The position numbers and the translations under genes are program-made. 64,000 nucleotides of DNA from Bacillus sp. ZZV12-4809 (GTDB lineage: Bacteria; Bacillota; Bacilli; Bacillales; Cytobacillaceae): assembly GCF_009849585.1 (NCBI RefSeq), contig NZ_VCRN01000002.1:186001-250000 (forward strand), in the 5' to 3' direction. The notes under the pieces were generated by a model, which was given only the letters and a program-made list of their open reading frames with translations, ran no database searches and was not told the origin of the DNA. Shown one piece after another: positions 49,216 to 58,774 of this stretch (position 1 is the first letter of the stretch; each line of letters starts with the position of its first letter).

Positions 49216-50823
49216 ATGAAAGAGACGCTACAGATATATATAAGCAATTTGAAAGCCTACTGGGTGAGCAGGTCAAAAAAGCAAAAAACTATAATGATTG
49301 GTGCAGCTGCATTATGTATACTGCTGATTGCAGCTGCTGCTATCCTCAGTACCAGAACGAATCTCGTTCCTCTATACAGCAACCTGACACCTTCTGAAAC
49401 TGGAACGATAAAAGAAAGTCTTGATACGAGAGGAATTGTATCTGAAATAGCAGATGGCGGAACAACAATTAAAGTACCTGAAGAATCAGTAGATACTCTG
49501 AAAGTAGAGCTGGCTGCAGAAGGTATTCCGAAGTCGGGCAGCATTGATTATTCATTTTTTAGCCAAAATGCAGGAATTGGCATGACTGAAAATGAGTTCA
49601 ATGTTCTGAAGCTGGAAGCAATGCAGACTGAGCTTGCAAATTTAATGAAAGGGATCGAAGGTGTCAATGATGCCAAGGTAATGATTAACCTTCCGGCAAA
49701 AGGCATCTTTGTTAATGATCCATCAGAGGAAGCCTCTGCTTCAATTGTTCTTAACACAAAACCAGGACACCAATTTGAAGAATCGCAAATTCAGGCGCTT
49801 TACCACTTGGCTTCGAAAAGTATACCAAACCTTCCCACTGATAATATCGTCATTACCAACCAGTTTTTTGAGTATTTTGATTTGAAAAATGAACAAAATT
49901 CTTCACCTAAAAGCACATTTGCGGCACAGCATGAAATCAAGAAAGAAATCGAGCGGGATGTACAGCGCCAGGTGCAGAACATGCTGGGGACTTTAATGGG
50001 CCAGGATAAAGTGGTTGTATCAGTAACAGCCGATATTGACTTTACCCAGGAAAACAGGGAAGAGAACCTTGTTGCACCTGTTGATGAAGAAAATATGGAA
50101 GGGCTGGCGATCAGTGCTCAAAAGATAACGGAAACGTTTACTGGAAACGGTGATGCTGCAGGCGGATTTACTCCTGCTGGAGGAAACGACGAGCCTGCCG
50201 GTACTGTTGCAGGTTCTTACCAAGAAATTGGAAATTCAAACGGGGATTATGAACGAATAGAAGAGACTATTAATAATGAAGTTAATAAAATTCGCAAAGA
50301 AATAGTTGAAAGTCCATATAAAGTCAGGGATTTAGGGATCCAGGTAATGGTGGAACCCCCGACTGCGGATGATCCTGCATCACTTCCGCAGGAGAGAATT
50401 AATGATATTACAAAAATTCTTGGGACTGTGGTCCGCACAACAATTAATAAGGATGCTGCAGTTGAAGAGGAATTAACAGACGACGCGATTCAGGAAAAAA
50501 TCGCTGTTTCTGTACAGCCGTTCAATGGTAAAGTTGAATTCCCTAATGAGACAAGCACCAAGATTCCCTGGTGGATTTATGCAATTGGGGGAATGCTTCT
50601 TTTAATAATTGCTCTATTAATCTTCCTTTTTATAAAAGCCAGAAAGAACCATATACAAGAAAAAGAGATAGAATCACATGCATTGGACACAGTCAACATA
50701 CCGGATGTTAATGAAGAGCATGAAACGGAAAGTACAATGAGGCGTAAACAGCTGGAGAAAATGGCAAAAGAAAAGCCTGAAGACTTTGCAAAGCTGCTGC
50801 GTACATGGATCGCAGAAGATTAA
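49216..50823 (+). CDS. fliF: Flagellar MS-ring protein FliF
   Basis: FliF forms the membrane ring on which the flagellum is built. The 535-residue protein has an N-terminal membrane helix (about 24-45). A YscJ/FliF periplasmic domain has LVPLYSNLTPSETG, NVLKLEAMQTELANLMKGIE and NLPAKGIF. A second helix lies near 455-476 and the C-terminal tail binds FliG. CGGAGGA lies upstream of the ATG. Gene spacing after this point is tight again. Confidence 0.96.
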   Translation: MKETLQIYISNLKAYWVSRSKKQKTIMIGAAALCILLIAAAAILSTRTNLVPLYSNLTPSETGTIKESLDTRGIVSEIADGGTTIKVPEESVDTLKVELAAEGIPKSGSIDYSFFSQNAGIGMTENEFNVLKLEAMQTELANLMKGIEGVNDAKVMINLPAKGIFVNDPSEEASASIVLNTKPGHQFEESQIQALYHLASKSIPNLPTDNIVITNQFFEYFDLKNEQNSSPKSTFAAQHEIKKEIERDVQRQVQNMLGTLMGQDKVVVSVTADIDFTQENREENLVAPVDEENMEGLAISAQKITETFTGNGDAAGGFTPAGGNDEPAGTVAGSYQEIGNSNGDYERIEETINNEVNKIRKEIVESPYKVRDLGIQVMVEPPTADDPASLPQERINDITKILGTVVRTTINKDAAVEEELTDDAIQEKIAVSVQPFNGKVEFPNETSTKIPWWIYAIGGMLLLIIALLIFLFIKARKNHIQEKEIESHALDTVNIPDVNEEHETESTMRRKQLEKMAKEKPEDFAKLLRTWIAED

Positions 50824-50835
50824 GGGGGATAAAAA

Positions 50836-51852
50836 ATGCCAAAAAAAGAACAAAGAGAACTAACAGGTAAGCAAAAAGCGGCAATTCTTCTTATTTCACT
50901 CGGTCCTGATGTTGCATCCTCTATTTATAAACATTTAAGTGAAGAAGAGATAGAAAAATTAACCCTGGAAATCTCCGGGGTCAGAAAAGTTGATTCGTTC
51001 GCTAAAGAAGAAATTCTCGAAGAATTCCATCAAATTGCCCTGGCACAGGACTATATAACACAGGGCGGCATTGGCTATGCAAAAACAGTTCTCGAGAAGG
51101 CACTTGGTACTGAGCAGGCTTCAGCCATTATAAACAGGCTGACGTCTTCTCTTCAGGTAAGACCTTTCGATTTTGCGAGGAAGGCTGACCCTGCACAAAT
51201 TCTAAATTTTATTCAAAATGAACACCCGCAAACCATCTCCTTGATATTGTCTTATCTGGATCCTGCACAGGCCGGGCAAATTCTGTCAGAGCTGCCGCAG
51301 GAAATGCAGGCGGATATTGCAAGAAGGATTGCTGTAATGGATAGTACATCTCCTGAGATCGTTAATGAAGTTGAACAGATACTTGAAAGAAAACTGTCTT
51401 CTACTGTAACTCAGGATTATACTCAGACCGGCGGGATTGAATCGGTGGTTGATGTCCTTAATGGAGTTGACCGTGCAACAGAAAGGACAATTCTGGATGC
51501 ACTGGAGATTCAGGATCCAGAGCTTGCTGAGGAAATTAAGAAGAGAATGTTTGTGTTTGAAGATATCGTTACCCTAGACAGCCGCGCAATACAGCGTGTC
51601 ATCCGTGATTGTGAAAGTGAAGACCTCATGCTATCGCTGAAAGTATCGAGTGATGAAGTTAAAGAAATTGTCTTTAAAAACATGTCTTCCAGAATGGTTG
51701 AAACCTTCAAGGATGAAATGGAATACATGGGTCCTGTGAGACTAAGAGATGTTGAAGAGGCACAATCAAGAATCGTTGGCATTATAAGAAGATTGGAAGA
51801 ATCAGGGGAAATTATCGTCGCCCGCGGCGGAGGAGAGGATATTATTGTCTAG
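50836..51852 (+). CDS. fliG: Flagellar motor switch protein FliG
   Basis: FliG couples the stator to the rotor and takes part in rotation switching. The 338-residue protein has N-terminal (FliF-binding), middle (FliM-binding, with EHPQTISLILSYLDPAQAG near residue 129) and C-terminal torque domains. The charged ring helix has LDSRAIQRVIRDCESEDL near 250. AAGGGGG precedes the ATG. It overlaps the fliH start by eight bases. Confidence 0.96.
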   Translation: MPKKEQRELTGKQKAAILLISLGPDVASSIYKHLSEEEIEKLTLEISGVRKVDSFAKEEILEEFHQIALAQDYITQGGIGYAKTVLEKALGTEQASAIINRLTSSLQVRPFDFARKADPAQILNFIQNEHPQTISLILSYLDPAQAGQILSELPQEMQADIARRIAVMDSTSPEIVNEVEQILERKLSSTVTQDYTQTGGIESVVDVLNGVDRATERTILDALEIQDPELAEEIKKRMFVFEDIVTLDSRAIQRVIRDCESEDLMLSLKVSSDEVKEIVFKNMSSRMVETFKDEMEYMGPVRLRDVEEAQSRIVGIIRRLEESGEIIVARGGGEDIIV

Positions 51853-52621
51853 GCTAATAAAATCATACTCACCTGCAGTGCCAATTGAAGAAAAAAAAGT
51901 CATTTCGATCAGACATCTGCACAGCCATTTAAACCACAATGAAGAGGAAGTGGAGCAGTGTTCAGTGAGACCCTATGAAGAGGTTCAAGCCATGCTGAAC
52001 AAGGCCCATGAGGAAGCTGAATGGATTGTCAATACTGCAAGAATAGATTCAGAAAATTTGGCCCGGCAAATGGAAGAGCAGCGAGGGGTGCTTGAACAGG
52101 AAAAACAAAAAGTTTTTGAAGAAGCCAGAACACATGGATTTGCTGCTGGAGCAGAAGAAGGCAGACAAAGTGCTCTTACGGAATACACTGACCTGATTCA
52201 GATGGCAAGAGAAGTGGTAGACTCCGCCAAACATGATTATCAGCAGCACATTGAATCATCAGAACGGACCATTCTGGATCTTGGATTAAAGGTTGCAGGG
52301 AAAATACTTGGTGAAGTTCTAGAACAGGACAGTGACCAATTTCTTTCTATTGTAAAAAGGGCTCTAAAGGAAGCAAGAGAATACACAGAGATACAGCTTC
52401 ATGTGCACCCAGTGCATTATGACTTGGTTCTATCTCATAAGGAAGAACTAATCCGCGTTTTTCCTAAAGAGACAGATTTATATATTTATCCAGATGAGGA
52501 ATTAAGCAATACAAGCTGCGTCATTGAATCAGCAAACGGAAGAATTGAAGCCAGTGTTGACAGCCAGCTTGAAGAAATAAAAAGTAAACTCTTTGAGATG
52601 CTGGAGAGTGAATCAAATTGA
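51845..52621 (+). CDS. fliH: Flagellar assembly protein FliH
   Basis: FliH regulates and positions the FliI export ATPase. The 258-residue protein has a charged helical middle (about 35-150) and a C-terminal FliH/HrpE domain (about 140-250, with LDLGLKVAGKILGEVLEQD). The TTG start lies inside fliG and follows GGAGAGG by seven bases. The stop overlaps the fliI start. Confidence 0.92.
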   Translation: MSRLIKSYSPAVPIEEKKVISIRHLHSHLNHNEEEVEQCSVRPYEEVQAMLNKAHEEAEWIVNTARIDSENLARQMEEQRGVLEQEKQKVFEEARTHGFAAGAEEGRQSALTEYTDLIQMAREVVDSAKHDYQQHIESSERTILDLGLKVAGKILGEVLEQDSDQFLSIVKRALKEAREYTEIQLHVHPVHYDLVLSHKEELIRVFPKETDLYIYPDEELSNTSCVIESANGRIEASVDSQLEEIKSKLFEMLESESN

Positions 52622-53934
52622 AGCTTGAACAGCTGATCAGCGAGATTGAAAAAGTAGATAGCTTTAAGCGTTTTGGCAGGGTAAAAAGAGTAGTGGGTCT
52701 GATGATTGAGTCACAAGGACCGGAAAGTTCAATCGGGGATGTCTGCATTATCCATATCGGTAATGGGCGCACAAGAAAGATCCAGGCGGAAGTAGTCGGG
52801 TTTAAGAATGAGAATGTGATCCTTATGCCTTATACAGATGTACAGGACATATCACCAGGATCTCTTGTCGAAACAACCGCTAGACCTCTTGAGGTGAAGA
52901 TAGGCCCAGCTCTTATCGGACAGGCAATAGACTCACTCGGACAGCCTCTCGATGGGTCTATGCTCCCAAAAGGGCTGAAGCCAGTTCTAACGGAACAAAC
53001 TCCTCCTAATCCGCTGAAAAGGCCGCCGATCTCTGAGCCTATTGAAGTAGGTGTAAGAATGATCGACAGCCTGCTTACTGTAGGAATCGGTCAGCGAGTC
53101 GGGATTTTTGCAGGAAGCGGTGTCGGGAAAAGCACACTTCTTGGAATGATAGCCCGTAATACAAATGCCGATTTAAATGTGATTGCTCTTATTGGGGAGA
53201 GAGGCAGAGAAGTCAGGGGATTTATTGAGAGGGACTTAGGCCCGGAAGGTTTGAAAAGATCCATCGTGGTGGTTGCTACTTCTGATCAGCCGGCACTCAT
53301 GAGAATTAAAGGGGCATATACAGCCACTGCTATTGCTGAATATTTCAGGGACAAGGGCTTAAATGTCATGCTAATGATGGATTCGGTAACACGGGTGGCA
53401 ATGGCTCAGCGTGAAGTAGGCCTTGCAGTCGGAGAACCGCCAACAACGAAAGGGTATACCCCATCTGTCTTTGCTGTATTGCCTAAACTTCTGGAAAGAA
53501 CCGGAACAAATGAATATGGCTCTATAACGGCATTTTATACCGTGCTGGTGGACGGGGATGATATGAATGAGCCGATTGCAGATACAGTCAGGGGAATACT
53601 GGATGGACACTTTGTTCTGGACAGATCGCTAGCAAATAAGGGGCAATATCCAGCTATAAATGTCCTAAAAAGCGTAAGCCGGGTAATGAATCATATTACA
53701 GATTCCTTTCATATTAAGTCAGCAGAAAAAGTGAGAGAGATGTTAAGCACATATATCAATGCAGAGGATTTAATTAATATTGGAGCTTACAAACGGGGTT
53801 CATCGATGGAAATAGACGAAGCTATACAGTTGTATCCTTCGATAATCTCTTTTTTAAAACAAGAAACGAATGAAAAAATTTCTATCTTGGAAAGCATCAG
53901 CCAATTAAAGAGATTAGCTGGTAAAGGGGAATAA
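52618..53934 (+). CDS. fliI: Flagellum-specific ATP synthase FliI
   Basis: FliI is the F1-beta-like ATPase of the flagellar type III export apparatus. Walker A GIFAGSGVGKSTLLGM lies near residue 163 and the catalytic loop IALIGERGREVRGFIE near 189. VMLMMDSVTRVAMAQREVGLA carries Walker B (shown in part). The length of 438 residues is normal. The TTG start overlaps the fliH stop, so the two are coupled. Confidence 0.96.
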   Translation: MKLEQLISEIEKVDSFKRFGRVKRVVGLMIESQGPESSIGDVCIIHIGNGRTRKIQAEVVGFKNENVILMPYTDVQDISPGSLVETTARPLEVKIGPALIGQAIDSLGQPLDGSMLPKGLKPVLTEQTPPNPLKRPPISEPIEVGVRMIDSLLTVGIGQRVGIFAGSGVGKSTLLGMIARNTNADLNVIALIGERGREVRGFIERDLGPEGLKRSIVVVATSDQPALMRIKGAYTATAIAEYFRDKGLNVMLMMDSVTRVAMAQREVGLAVGEPPTTKGYTPSVFAVLPKLLERTGTNEYGSITAFYTVLVDGDDMNEPIADTVRGILDGHFVLDRSLANKGQYPAINVLKSVSRVMNHITDSFHIKSAEKVREMLSTYINAEDLINIGAYKRGSSMEIDEAIQLYPSIISFLKQETNEKISILESISQLKRLAGKGE

Positions 53935-53937
53935 AAA

Positions 53938-54381
53938 ATGCAGTACCAATTTAAATTCAATAAAATCCTGAAGATCAAAGAAAAAGAAAAAGATCAGGCG
54001 TTCGATATATACAATCAGGCTGTAAAACGATTCGAAGAAACTGCTAAGAAACTATACGATCTGCTGAAAAAGAAAGAAGATCTGGAAGAATATCAGCAAT
54101 CAAGACTGGAAAATGGACTTCCGGTCCAGGAAATCAGGCATCACCAGCATTTTGTGAGCAGCCTTGAGAAGACGATTGATCATTATCAAAAGATGGTGGC
54201 GAATGCAAGAAACCAAATGAATTTTCAGCAGGAAAAACTAATGGAAAAAAACATTGAAGTAAAAAAGTATGAAAAAATGCAGGAAAAAGATTTAGCATTT
54301 TTTCTGGAAGGCATGAAGCAAGCAGAAGGAAGGCAAATGGATGAGATCTCGATTCAGCTGTTTATGAATCGGGGAGATTAG
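53938..54381 (+). CDS. fliJ: Flagellar export chaperone FliJ
   Basis: A 147-residue, nearly all-helical, highly charged protein beginning MQYQFKFNKILKIKEKEKD. FliJ resembles the gamma stalk of F1 ATPase and sits in the FliI ring to couple export. It follows fliI by three bases. Assignment rests on the N-terminal pattern, coiled coil and position. Confidence 0.93.
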   Translation: MQYQFKFNKILKIKEKEKDQAFDIYNQAVKRFEETAKKLYDLLKKKEDLEEYQQSRLENGLPVQEIRHHQHFVSSLEKTIDHYQKMVANARNQMNFQQEKLMEKNIEVKKYEKMQEKDLAFFLEGMKQAEGRQMDEISIQLFMNRGD

Positions 54382-54389
54382 GTGGTTAA

Positions 54390-55001
54390 ATGAAAAAAAT
54401 GCAGGAAGAACAAGAGACTCCCAAAACAAGCAGGTTTCAATGGTTTATATATGCATTCTTAATCCCCATCCTTTTCGGAATAACCGTAGCCCTGCTGATT
54501 TTTACAATAACAGGAAACAACATTTTTGATACAGCTAAAGAATTTACCCAGAAGGTGCCTTTTATAGCTGAGGTTTTTGATGATACAAAATCCCGTTCAC
54601 AGGAAGTGATGGAGGAGCAGCTCATTAGCCTGCGGGCAGAAGTAAAAGATCGTGAAGCAAGGATTTTCCAGCTGGAAAGCGAGCTTGACAGCAAAGAGGT
54701 TGAAATAGAAAGAGCAGGACTGGAAAAGCAAAGGCTGGAGGAAGAAATCAGCGAGCTTACGGCTATTAAGGAAGAAAACAAGCGAGCGTTTAAAGACATC
54801 GTAAGGACTTATGAAAGAATTTCTGCTAAAAAAGCAGCACCTATTTTAACTGAAATGAAGGATGAAGAAGCTGTAAAAATATTATCAACAGTTAATTCTG
54901 ACACGCTGGCTGCCATTATGGAGAAGATGGAACCTAAAGACGCTGCACGATATACAGCACTTTTAACAGCTGCCAAAGAAAAGAACAGATCCAGTAATTA
55001 A
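54390..55001 (+). CDS. ylxF: YlxF, MotE-like flagellar operon protein
   Basis: A 203-residue membrane protein with one N-terminal helix (about 18-40) and a long coiled coil (about 65-135). The C-terminal segment KKAAPILTEMKDEEAVKILS, followed by LAAIMEKMEPKDAARYT, resembles the MgtE N-terminal domain. Homologues in the MotE group are linked to the stator or flagellar periplasm. It lies between fliJ and fliK as in B. subtilis. Its molecular role is not settled. Confidence 0.88.
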   Translation: MKKMQEEQETPKTSRFQWFIYAFLIPILFGITVALLIFTITGNNIFDTAKEFTQKVPFIAEVFDDTKSRSQEVMEEQLISLRAEVKDREARIFQLESELDSKEVEIERAGLEKQRLEEEISELTAIKEENKRAFKDIVRTYERISAKKAAPILTEMKDEEAVKILSTVNSDTLAAIMEKMEPKDAARYTALLTAAKEKNRSSN

Positions 55002-55024
55002 AATCTTGAGAGGAGGTGAATTGA

Positions 55025-56293
55025 GTGCAAATTGGAGGATTGGGATTTATTCAGTCGCAATTTTCATCCGAAGATAAATTATCTCTGCAAGATACAGGCA
55101 GCACTGATTTTGGAAATCTTTTCTCTGCTTTAATCGGTAACGCCAAACCACAAGGAGAAAACTTTTTGTCTGCCAATGAGAATAATATTAATCAGTTAGC
55201 AGCAGATGAGGATCATATCGAAAAGTTAAACGAAACTATTCGAATTCTTAAAGTAAATGACATCTCCGAATTGGAAAATGGAAGCGAACTTCTGGAGATG
55301 ATCACCTTTCAAAATGAAACTGACATAGCTGAGATCATATCAGAGCAGCTAAATCTTTCGCAGGAAGAATTAGTCCAGATGCTTGAGGGTTTTATTGAAC
55401 AGGTTCTGCCGGAAGTAAAGCTTAAGGAAGTATATCCTATAGGAAATATAGATGCAGAAAACAAATTCGGTTTATTAATTTCAGTACTCTCCGATTTTGG
55501 TCAAATAGAAGGCATCAACCTGCAGGGGAAAGATTTTAACGGGGCATTAAAAGCTCTGAAACTGTATGATATTCTGTCTGCGAAACAGGACTTTTACACT
55601 AGTACACCAAACCTGAAAGATTTCCTGAATAATATTCAGGTAAAAGTAGAAAGTCTGATAAACAATAGAGAGGGAATTTTACAGAAGCACTTTATCCCGC
55701 TTGCAAACGAACTAAACTCTGTAAAACAGCCAAATAATGCTGCAAATGAACCTGCGCTTCAGGCTGGTGCAAATAGCATACATAGGTCAGAAGCGGGTTT
55801 CCAGGGATTTATTCAGGTTCAATCCTTTACAAAGCCTGAACAGATGGCTCTTCTGAATCATCAGGGAAGGGCAGTAAGTGCAGACCAGCTTATGCAGCAA
55901 TTTGAAAACATATTATCCAAAAGCAGTTTCCTCAAAACAGGCGGGACACAAAAGTTATTTATCAAGCTGAACCCTGACCATCTTGGAGGGCTGCGTATAG
56001 AGCTTATTCAAAAGGACTCAGCGATGATTGCCAGGATACTTACTGCCTCTGGAGCGGCTAAGGAAATTCTGGATTCACATATTAACGGATTGAAGCAGGC
56101 CTTTAGTTCCCAAAACATCCAGATTGAAAGAATAGAAATTTCCCAGCAATTGACGCAGCAGGATCGGTCTTTTAACAAGGATTCCCAGCAGCAGGAACAA
56201 AGGCAGCAACAGAACAGGGATGACCAAAATAAACAGCCTGAGAGAGAATTTAACAGCTCTTTTGAAGAAGCGCTTCTTCATACAGAAGCATAG
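55025..56293 (+). CDS. fliK: Flagellar hook-length control protein FliK
   Basis: FliK measures hook length and triggers the export switch through FlhB. The 422-residue protein has a variable, Gln/Asn-rich N-terminal part and a C-terminal Flg_hook domain (about 310-400). That domain has LFIKLNPDHLGGLRIELIQK and the GLKQAFSSQNIQIERIEI stretch. A Gln-rich tail follows. The GTG start is fixed by GGAGGTG at 55013-55019. Confidence 0.92.
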   Translation: MQIGGLGFIQSQFSSEDKLSLQDTGSTDFGNLFSALIGNAKPQGENFLSANENNINQLAADEDHIEKLNETIRILKVNDISELENGSELLEMITFQNETDIAEIISEQLNLSQEELVQMLEGFIEQVLPEVKLKEVYPIGNIDAENKFGLLISVLSDFGQIEGINLQGKDFNGALKALKLYDILSAKQDFYTSTPNLKDFLNNIQVKVESLINNREGILQKHFIPLANELNSVKQPNNAANEPALQAGANSIHRSEAGFQGFIQVQSFTKPEQMALLNHQGRAVSADQLMQQFENILSKSSFLKTGGTQKLFIKLNPDHLGGLRIELIQKDSAMIARILTASGAAKEILDSHINGLKQAFSSQNIQIERIEISQQLTQQDRSFNKDSQQQEQRQQQNRDDQNKQPEREFNSSFEEALLHTEA

Positions 56294-56304
56294 GAGTGAG
56301 ATAG

Positions 56305-56757
56305 TTGGCAAATACAATAGATTCATCTTTAATGCTATCAAACTACAAAAGCCAAACCCGAAAAACCGGCTCTGATATTTTAGGCAAAGATGATTTCCTG
56401 AAAATTTTAATGACGCAGCTGCAAAACCAGGATCCAATGAATCCGATGCAGGACAAGGATTTCATTGCACAAATGGCAACCTTTTCGTCCTTGGAGCAGA
56501 TGACTAATATGAATAAGACGATGGAGAAGTTATTGGTTTTTCAGGAGCAGAACCAGCTGATGACATACAATAATTTTTTAGGGAAAAATGTAATCTGGCA
56601 TAAATTGACCGAATCAAGCGAACCTAACCAGGCTCCAAGTATAGAAGAAGGAACTGGTAGAGTAGTTTCTATCCAGTATAAGAATAATACAGCAATATTT
56701 ATCTTGGATGATGGAACGGAGCTTGAACCGGCAAATATTTCTCAATTAAATGAGTAA
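56305..56757 (+). CDS. flgD: Flagellar hook capping protein FlgD
   Basis: FlgD caps the growing hook and is later discarded. The 150-residue protein contains [20 protein letters not shown] followed by [21 protein letters not shown], the FlgD N-terminal signature. As in B. subtilis it is shorter than the enterobacterial protein. The TTG start follows GGAGTGAG. Confidence 0.95.
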   Translation: MANTIDSSLMLSNYKSQTRKTGSDILGKDDFLKILMTQLQNQDPMNPMQDKDFIAQMATFSSLEQMTNMNKTMEKLLVFQEQNQLMTYNNFLGKNVIWHKLTESSEPNQAPSIEEGTGRVVSIQYKNNTAIFILDDGTELEPANISQLNE

Positions 56758-56771
56758 AAGGAAGTGAGCGG

Positions 56772-57164
56772 TTGGATAAACTTATTTATCGTCCGATCCA
56801 CACCCAGCCGGTAATTACACCTAAAGGGAATGCTGTTCAAACATCAAAGCAATCGAAAAATCCTTTTTCAGCCCACCTGCAGACGGCCTTACAGACTGAG
56901 AGTAATTTAATTGTCAGCAAGCACGCTCAACAGAGACTGCAACAAAGAGGCATACAAATAAGCGGAGAGCGTTGGGGGCAAATTGAAGAGAAAGTTCGGG
57001 AGGCCAAGCAAATGGGTGTTAAAGATTCCCTTGTATTGCTTGAAGAAGCAGCACTTATAGTAAGTGCAAAGAATAATACTGTGATTACTGCGATGGATCG
57101 TAAAGAAGCTCAAACCCAAATCTTCACAAATATCAATGGAACCATAATTCTGGATAATAACTAG
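56772..57164 (+). CDS. Flagellar operon protein, TIGR02530 type
   Basis: A 130-residue protein matching the pattern I recall for the flagellar operon family TIGR02530: N-terminal VQTSKQSKNPFSAHLQTALQ, SKHAQQRLQQRGIQIS near residue 52, and VKDSLVLLEEAALIVSAKNN near 87. It is found between flgD and the hook gene in many Bacilli. Function is unknown. The TTG start follows AAGGAAGTG. No membrane helix is visible. Confidence 0.87.
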   Translation: MDKLIYRPIHTQPVITPKGNAVQTSKQSKNPFSAHLQTALQTESNLIVSKHAQQRLQQRGIQISGERWGQIEEKVREAKQMGVKDSLVLLEEAALIVSAKNNTVITAMDRKEAQTQIFTNINGTIILDNN

Positions 57165-57233
57165 GCTGGACCATATAAGGGGGCCAAAGCTGCGGACTGA
57201 CAGAAGCAGCATAATGAGAGGAGCAACTAACTA

Positions 57234-58040
57234 ATGTTACGTTCAATGTATTCAGGTATAAGCGGTATGAAAAACTTTCAGACAAAGCTGGATGTAATCG
57301 GGAATAATATTGCGAATGTTAATACTTTTGGATATAAAAAGGGTCGGGTAAATTTTAAAGATATGGTGAGCCAGACAATTTCGGGCGCAACAGGAAGTGG
57401 AGACAATTCGGGCGGTATCAATCCAAAGCAAGTAGGTCTTGGTTCGCAATTATCCTCCATAGATACAATTGATACCCAGGGAAGTCTTCAAACCACTGGC
57501 CGTGTTTTGGATATAGGGATTCAAGGTGATGGCTATTTGATGGTGCAGCGAGGAAACAACACCTATTATACCCGTGCCGGGAATTTGTATCTTGATGATA
57601 ATGCAAATCTTGTTACTGCATCAGGAGATAAAGTTAAAGGATCTGATGGTGCAGCAATCCAATTAAACGGCGGGGATGCAACTGTTATAAAAAGTTTAAG
57701 CATTTCGAATGACGGAACTATAAACTTTTTAATAGACGGGAATGATACCCTGCAGACTACCGGGCCAATTGGAATAGCCCGCTTTAATAATAATGGCGGC
57801 CTTGAAAAGATTGGAGACAATCTTTATAAGGACACTGTAAACTCAGGAGACGCAGTCCCATTAACCCCGGGAGAAAATGGTGCTGGAGTACTCGTTTCTG
57901 GGACCCTGGAAATGTCAAACGTAGACCTGTCAGAAGAATTCACTGAAATGATCACGGCTCAGCGCGGTTTCCAGGCGAACACCCGCATCATTACAACATC
58001 AGATGAAATCCTGCAGGAGCTTGTTAATCTAAAACGTTAA
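57234..58040 (+). CDS. flgE: Flagellar hook protein FlgE (FlgG-like)
   Basis: A 268-residue hook protein. N-terminal LRSMYSGISGMKNFQTKLDV and NNIANVNTFGYKK, and C-terminal LSEEFTEMITAQRGFQANTR with ITTSDEILQELVNLKR, match B. subtilis FlgE almost exactly at both ends. Older annotation calls it FlgG because of its short length. GAGAGGAG lies before ATG 57234. It is exported and polymerised under the FlgD cap, with length set by FliK. Confidence 0.94.
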   Translation: MLRSMYSGISGMKNFQTKLDVIGNNIANVNTFGYKKGRVNFKDMVSQTISGATGSGDNSGGINPKQVGLGSQLSSIDTIDTQGSLQTTGRVLDIGIQGDGYLMVQRGNNTYYTRAGNLYLDDNANLVTASGDKVKGSDGAAIQLNGGDATVIKSLSISNDGTINFLIDGNDTLQTTGPIGIARFNNNGGLEKIGDNLYKDTVNSGDAVPLTPGENGAGVLVSGTLEMSNVDLSEEFTEMITAQRGFQANTRIITTSDEILQELVNLKR

Positions 58041-58053
58041 TTTAAAGGAGGGT

Positions 58054-58084
58054 CAGGGCTGAAGGCACAGGATCTTTAGCCCTG
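58054..58084 (+). other. Hairpin between the swrD Shine-Dalgarno and start codon
   Basis: CAGGGCTGAAG at 58054-58064 pairs with CTTTAGCCCTG at 58074-58084 (11 bp, one G-U) around a 9-base loop. A strong AAAGGAGGG lies just before it (58044-58052), and the swrD TTG lies eleven bases after it. No T run follows, so it is not an intrinsic terminator. Confidence 0.7.
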
Positions 58085-58094
58085 AAAATGAACA

Positions 58095-58319
58095 TTGATA
58101 AAAGTATCTCGCCTGAACGGCAAAACTTTTGTATTAAACGCTCTGTACATAGAAACAGTAGAGTCCTTTCCAGATACAACAATTACGCTCACGAATGGGA
58201 AGAAGTATGTCGTAAAGGAATCTGAAGATCGAGTCATGCAATCGATTTTAGGATTCTATCAATCTGTTAATCTTCTGGGGCAGCAGCTGGCGGAGGGAAA
58301 TGAAAATGAAGAACAATAA
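58095..58319 (+). CDS. swrD: Swarming motility protein SwrD (FlbD family)
   Basis: A 74-residue FlbD-family protein, beginning [19 protein letters not shown] and carrying [19 protein letters not shown]. In B. subtilis SwrD (YlzI) raises flagellar torque for swarming. The TTG start is set by homology; no Shine-Dalgarno lies directly before it. The AAAGGAGGG 42 bases upstream is separated from it by an 11-bp hairpin. The last 14 bases overlap fliL. Confidence 0.9.
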   Translation: MIKVSRLNGKTFVLNALYIETVESFPDTTITLTNGKKYVVKESEDRVMQSILGFYQSVNLLGQQLAEGNENEEQ

Positions 58320-58734
58320 GCTATTAATGATAATGTTAACTATGCTAGTAGCGATCACACTTATCGGAGCAATCGCCCTGGTGATTGTGATGAAGTTTTC
58401 GGGTGGTGAAGAAACAAAAGAGCCGACGATTGATGAAGTGCTCGAGGCCTCTGTGGATATTCCTCAAGTTACATCCAATTTAGCGAGTGATGATTATATC
58501 AGGATTTCTTTTAAAATCCAGACTGAAAACAAAAAAGCTAAAGAGGAATTGCAGAAAAGAGATTTTCAGGTGAAGAATCTAATCATTCAGGAATTATCTG
58601 AAATGAAGGCAGAGGATATTCAGGGGAAAGAAGGCCAAATTAAGCTGCAGGAAGATTTAAAGACCAAGATTAACGGTTTAATGCAAGAGGGAAAGATCGT
58701 TCAGGTGTACATAACCGAGTCTCTCCTCCAGTGA
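58306..58734 (+). CDS. fliL: Flagellar basal body-associated protein FliL
   Basis: FliL surrounds the stator and helps motor function. The 142-residue protein has one N-terminal membrane helix (about 6-27) and an outer FliL domain with [20 protein letters not shown] and a C-terminal [11 protein letters not shown]. Two in-frame ATGs (58300 and 58306) follow GGAGG; the second has better spacing. It starts inside swrD. Confidence 0.94.
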   Translation: MKNNKLLMIMLTMLVAITLIGAIALVIVMKFSGGEETKEPTIDEVLEASVDIPQVTSNLASDDYIRISFKIQTENKKAKEELQKRDFQVKNLIIQELSEMKAEDIQGKEGQIKLQEDLKTKINGLMQEGKIVQVYITESLLQ

Positions 58735-58774
58735 TTACCGAATTTATAAACGCAATAGATGGAGGTGAGGATTG

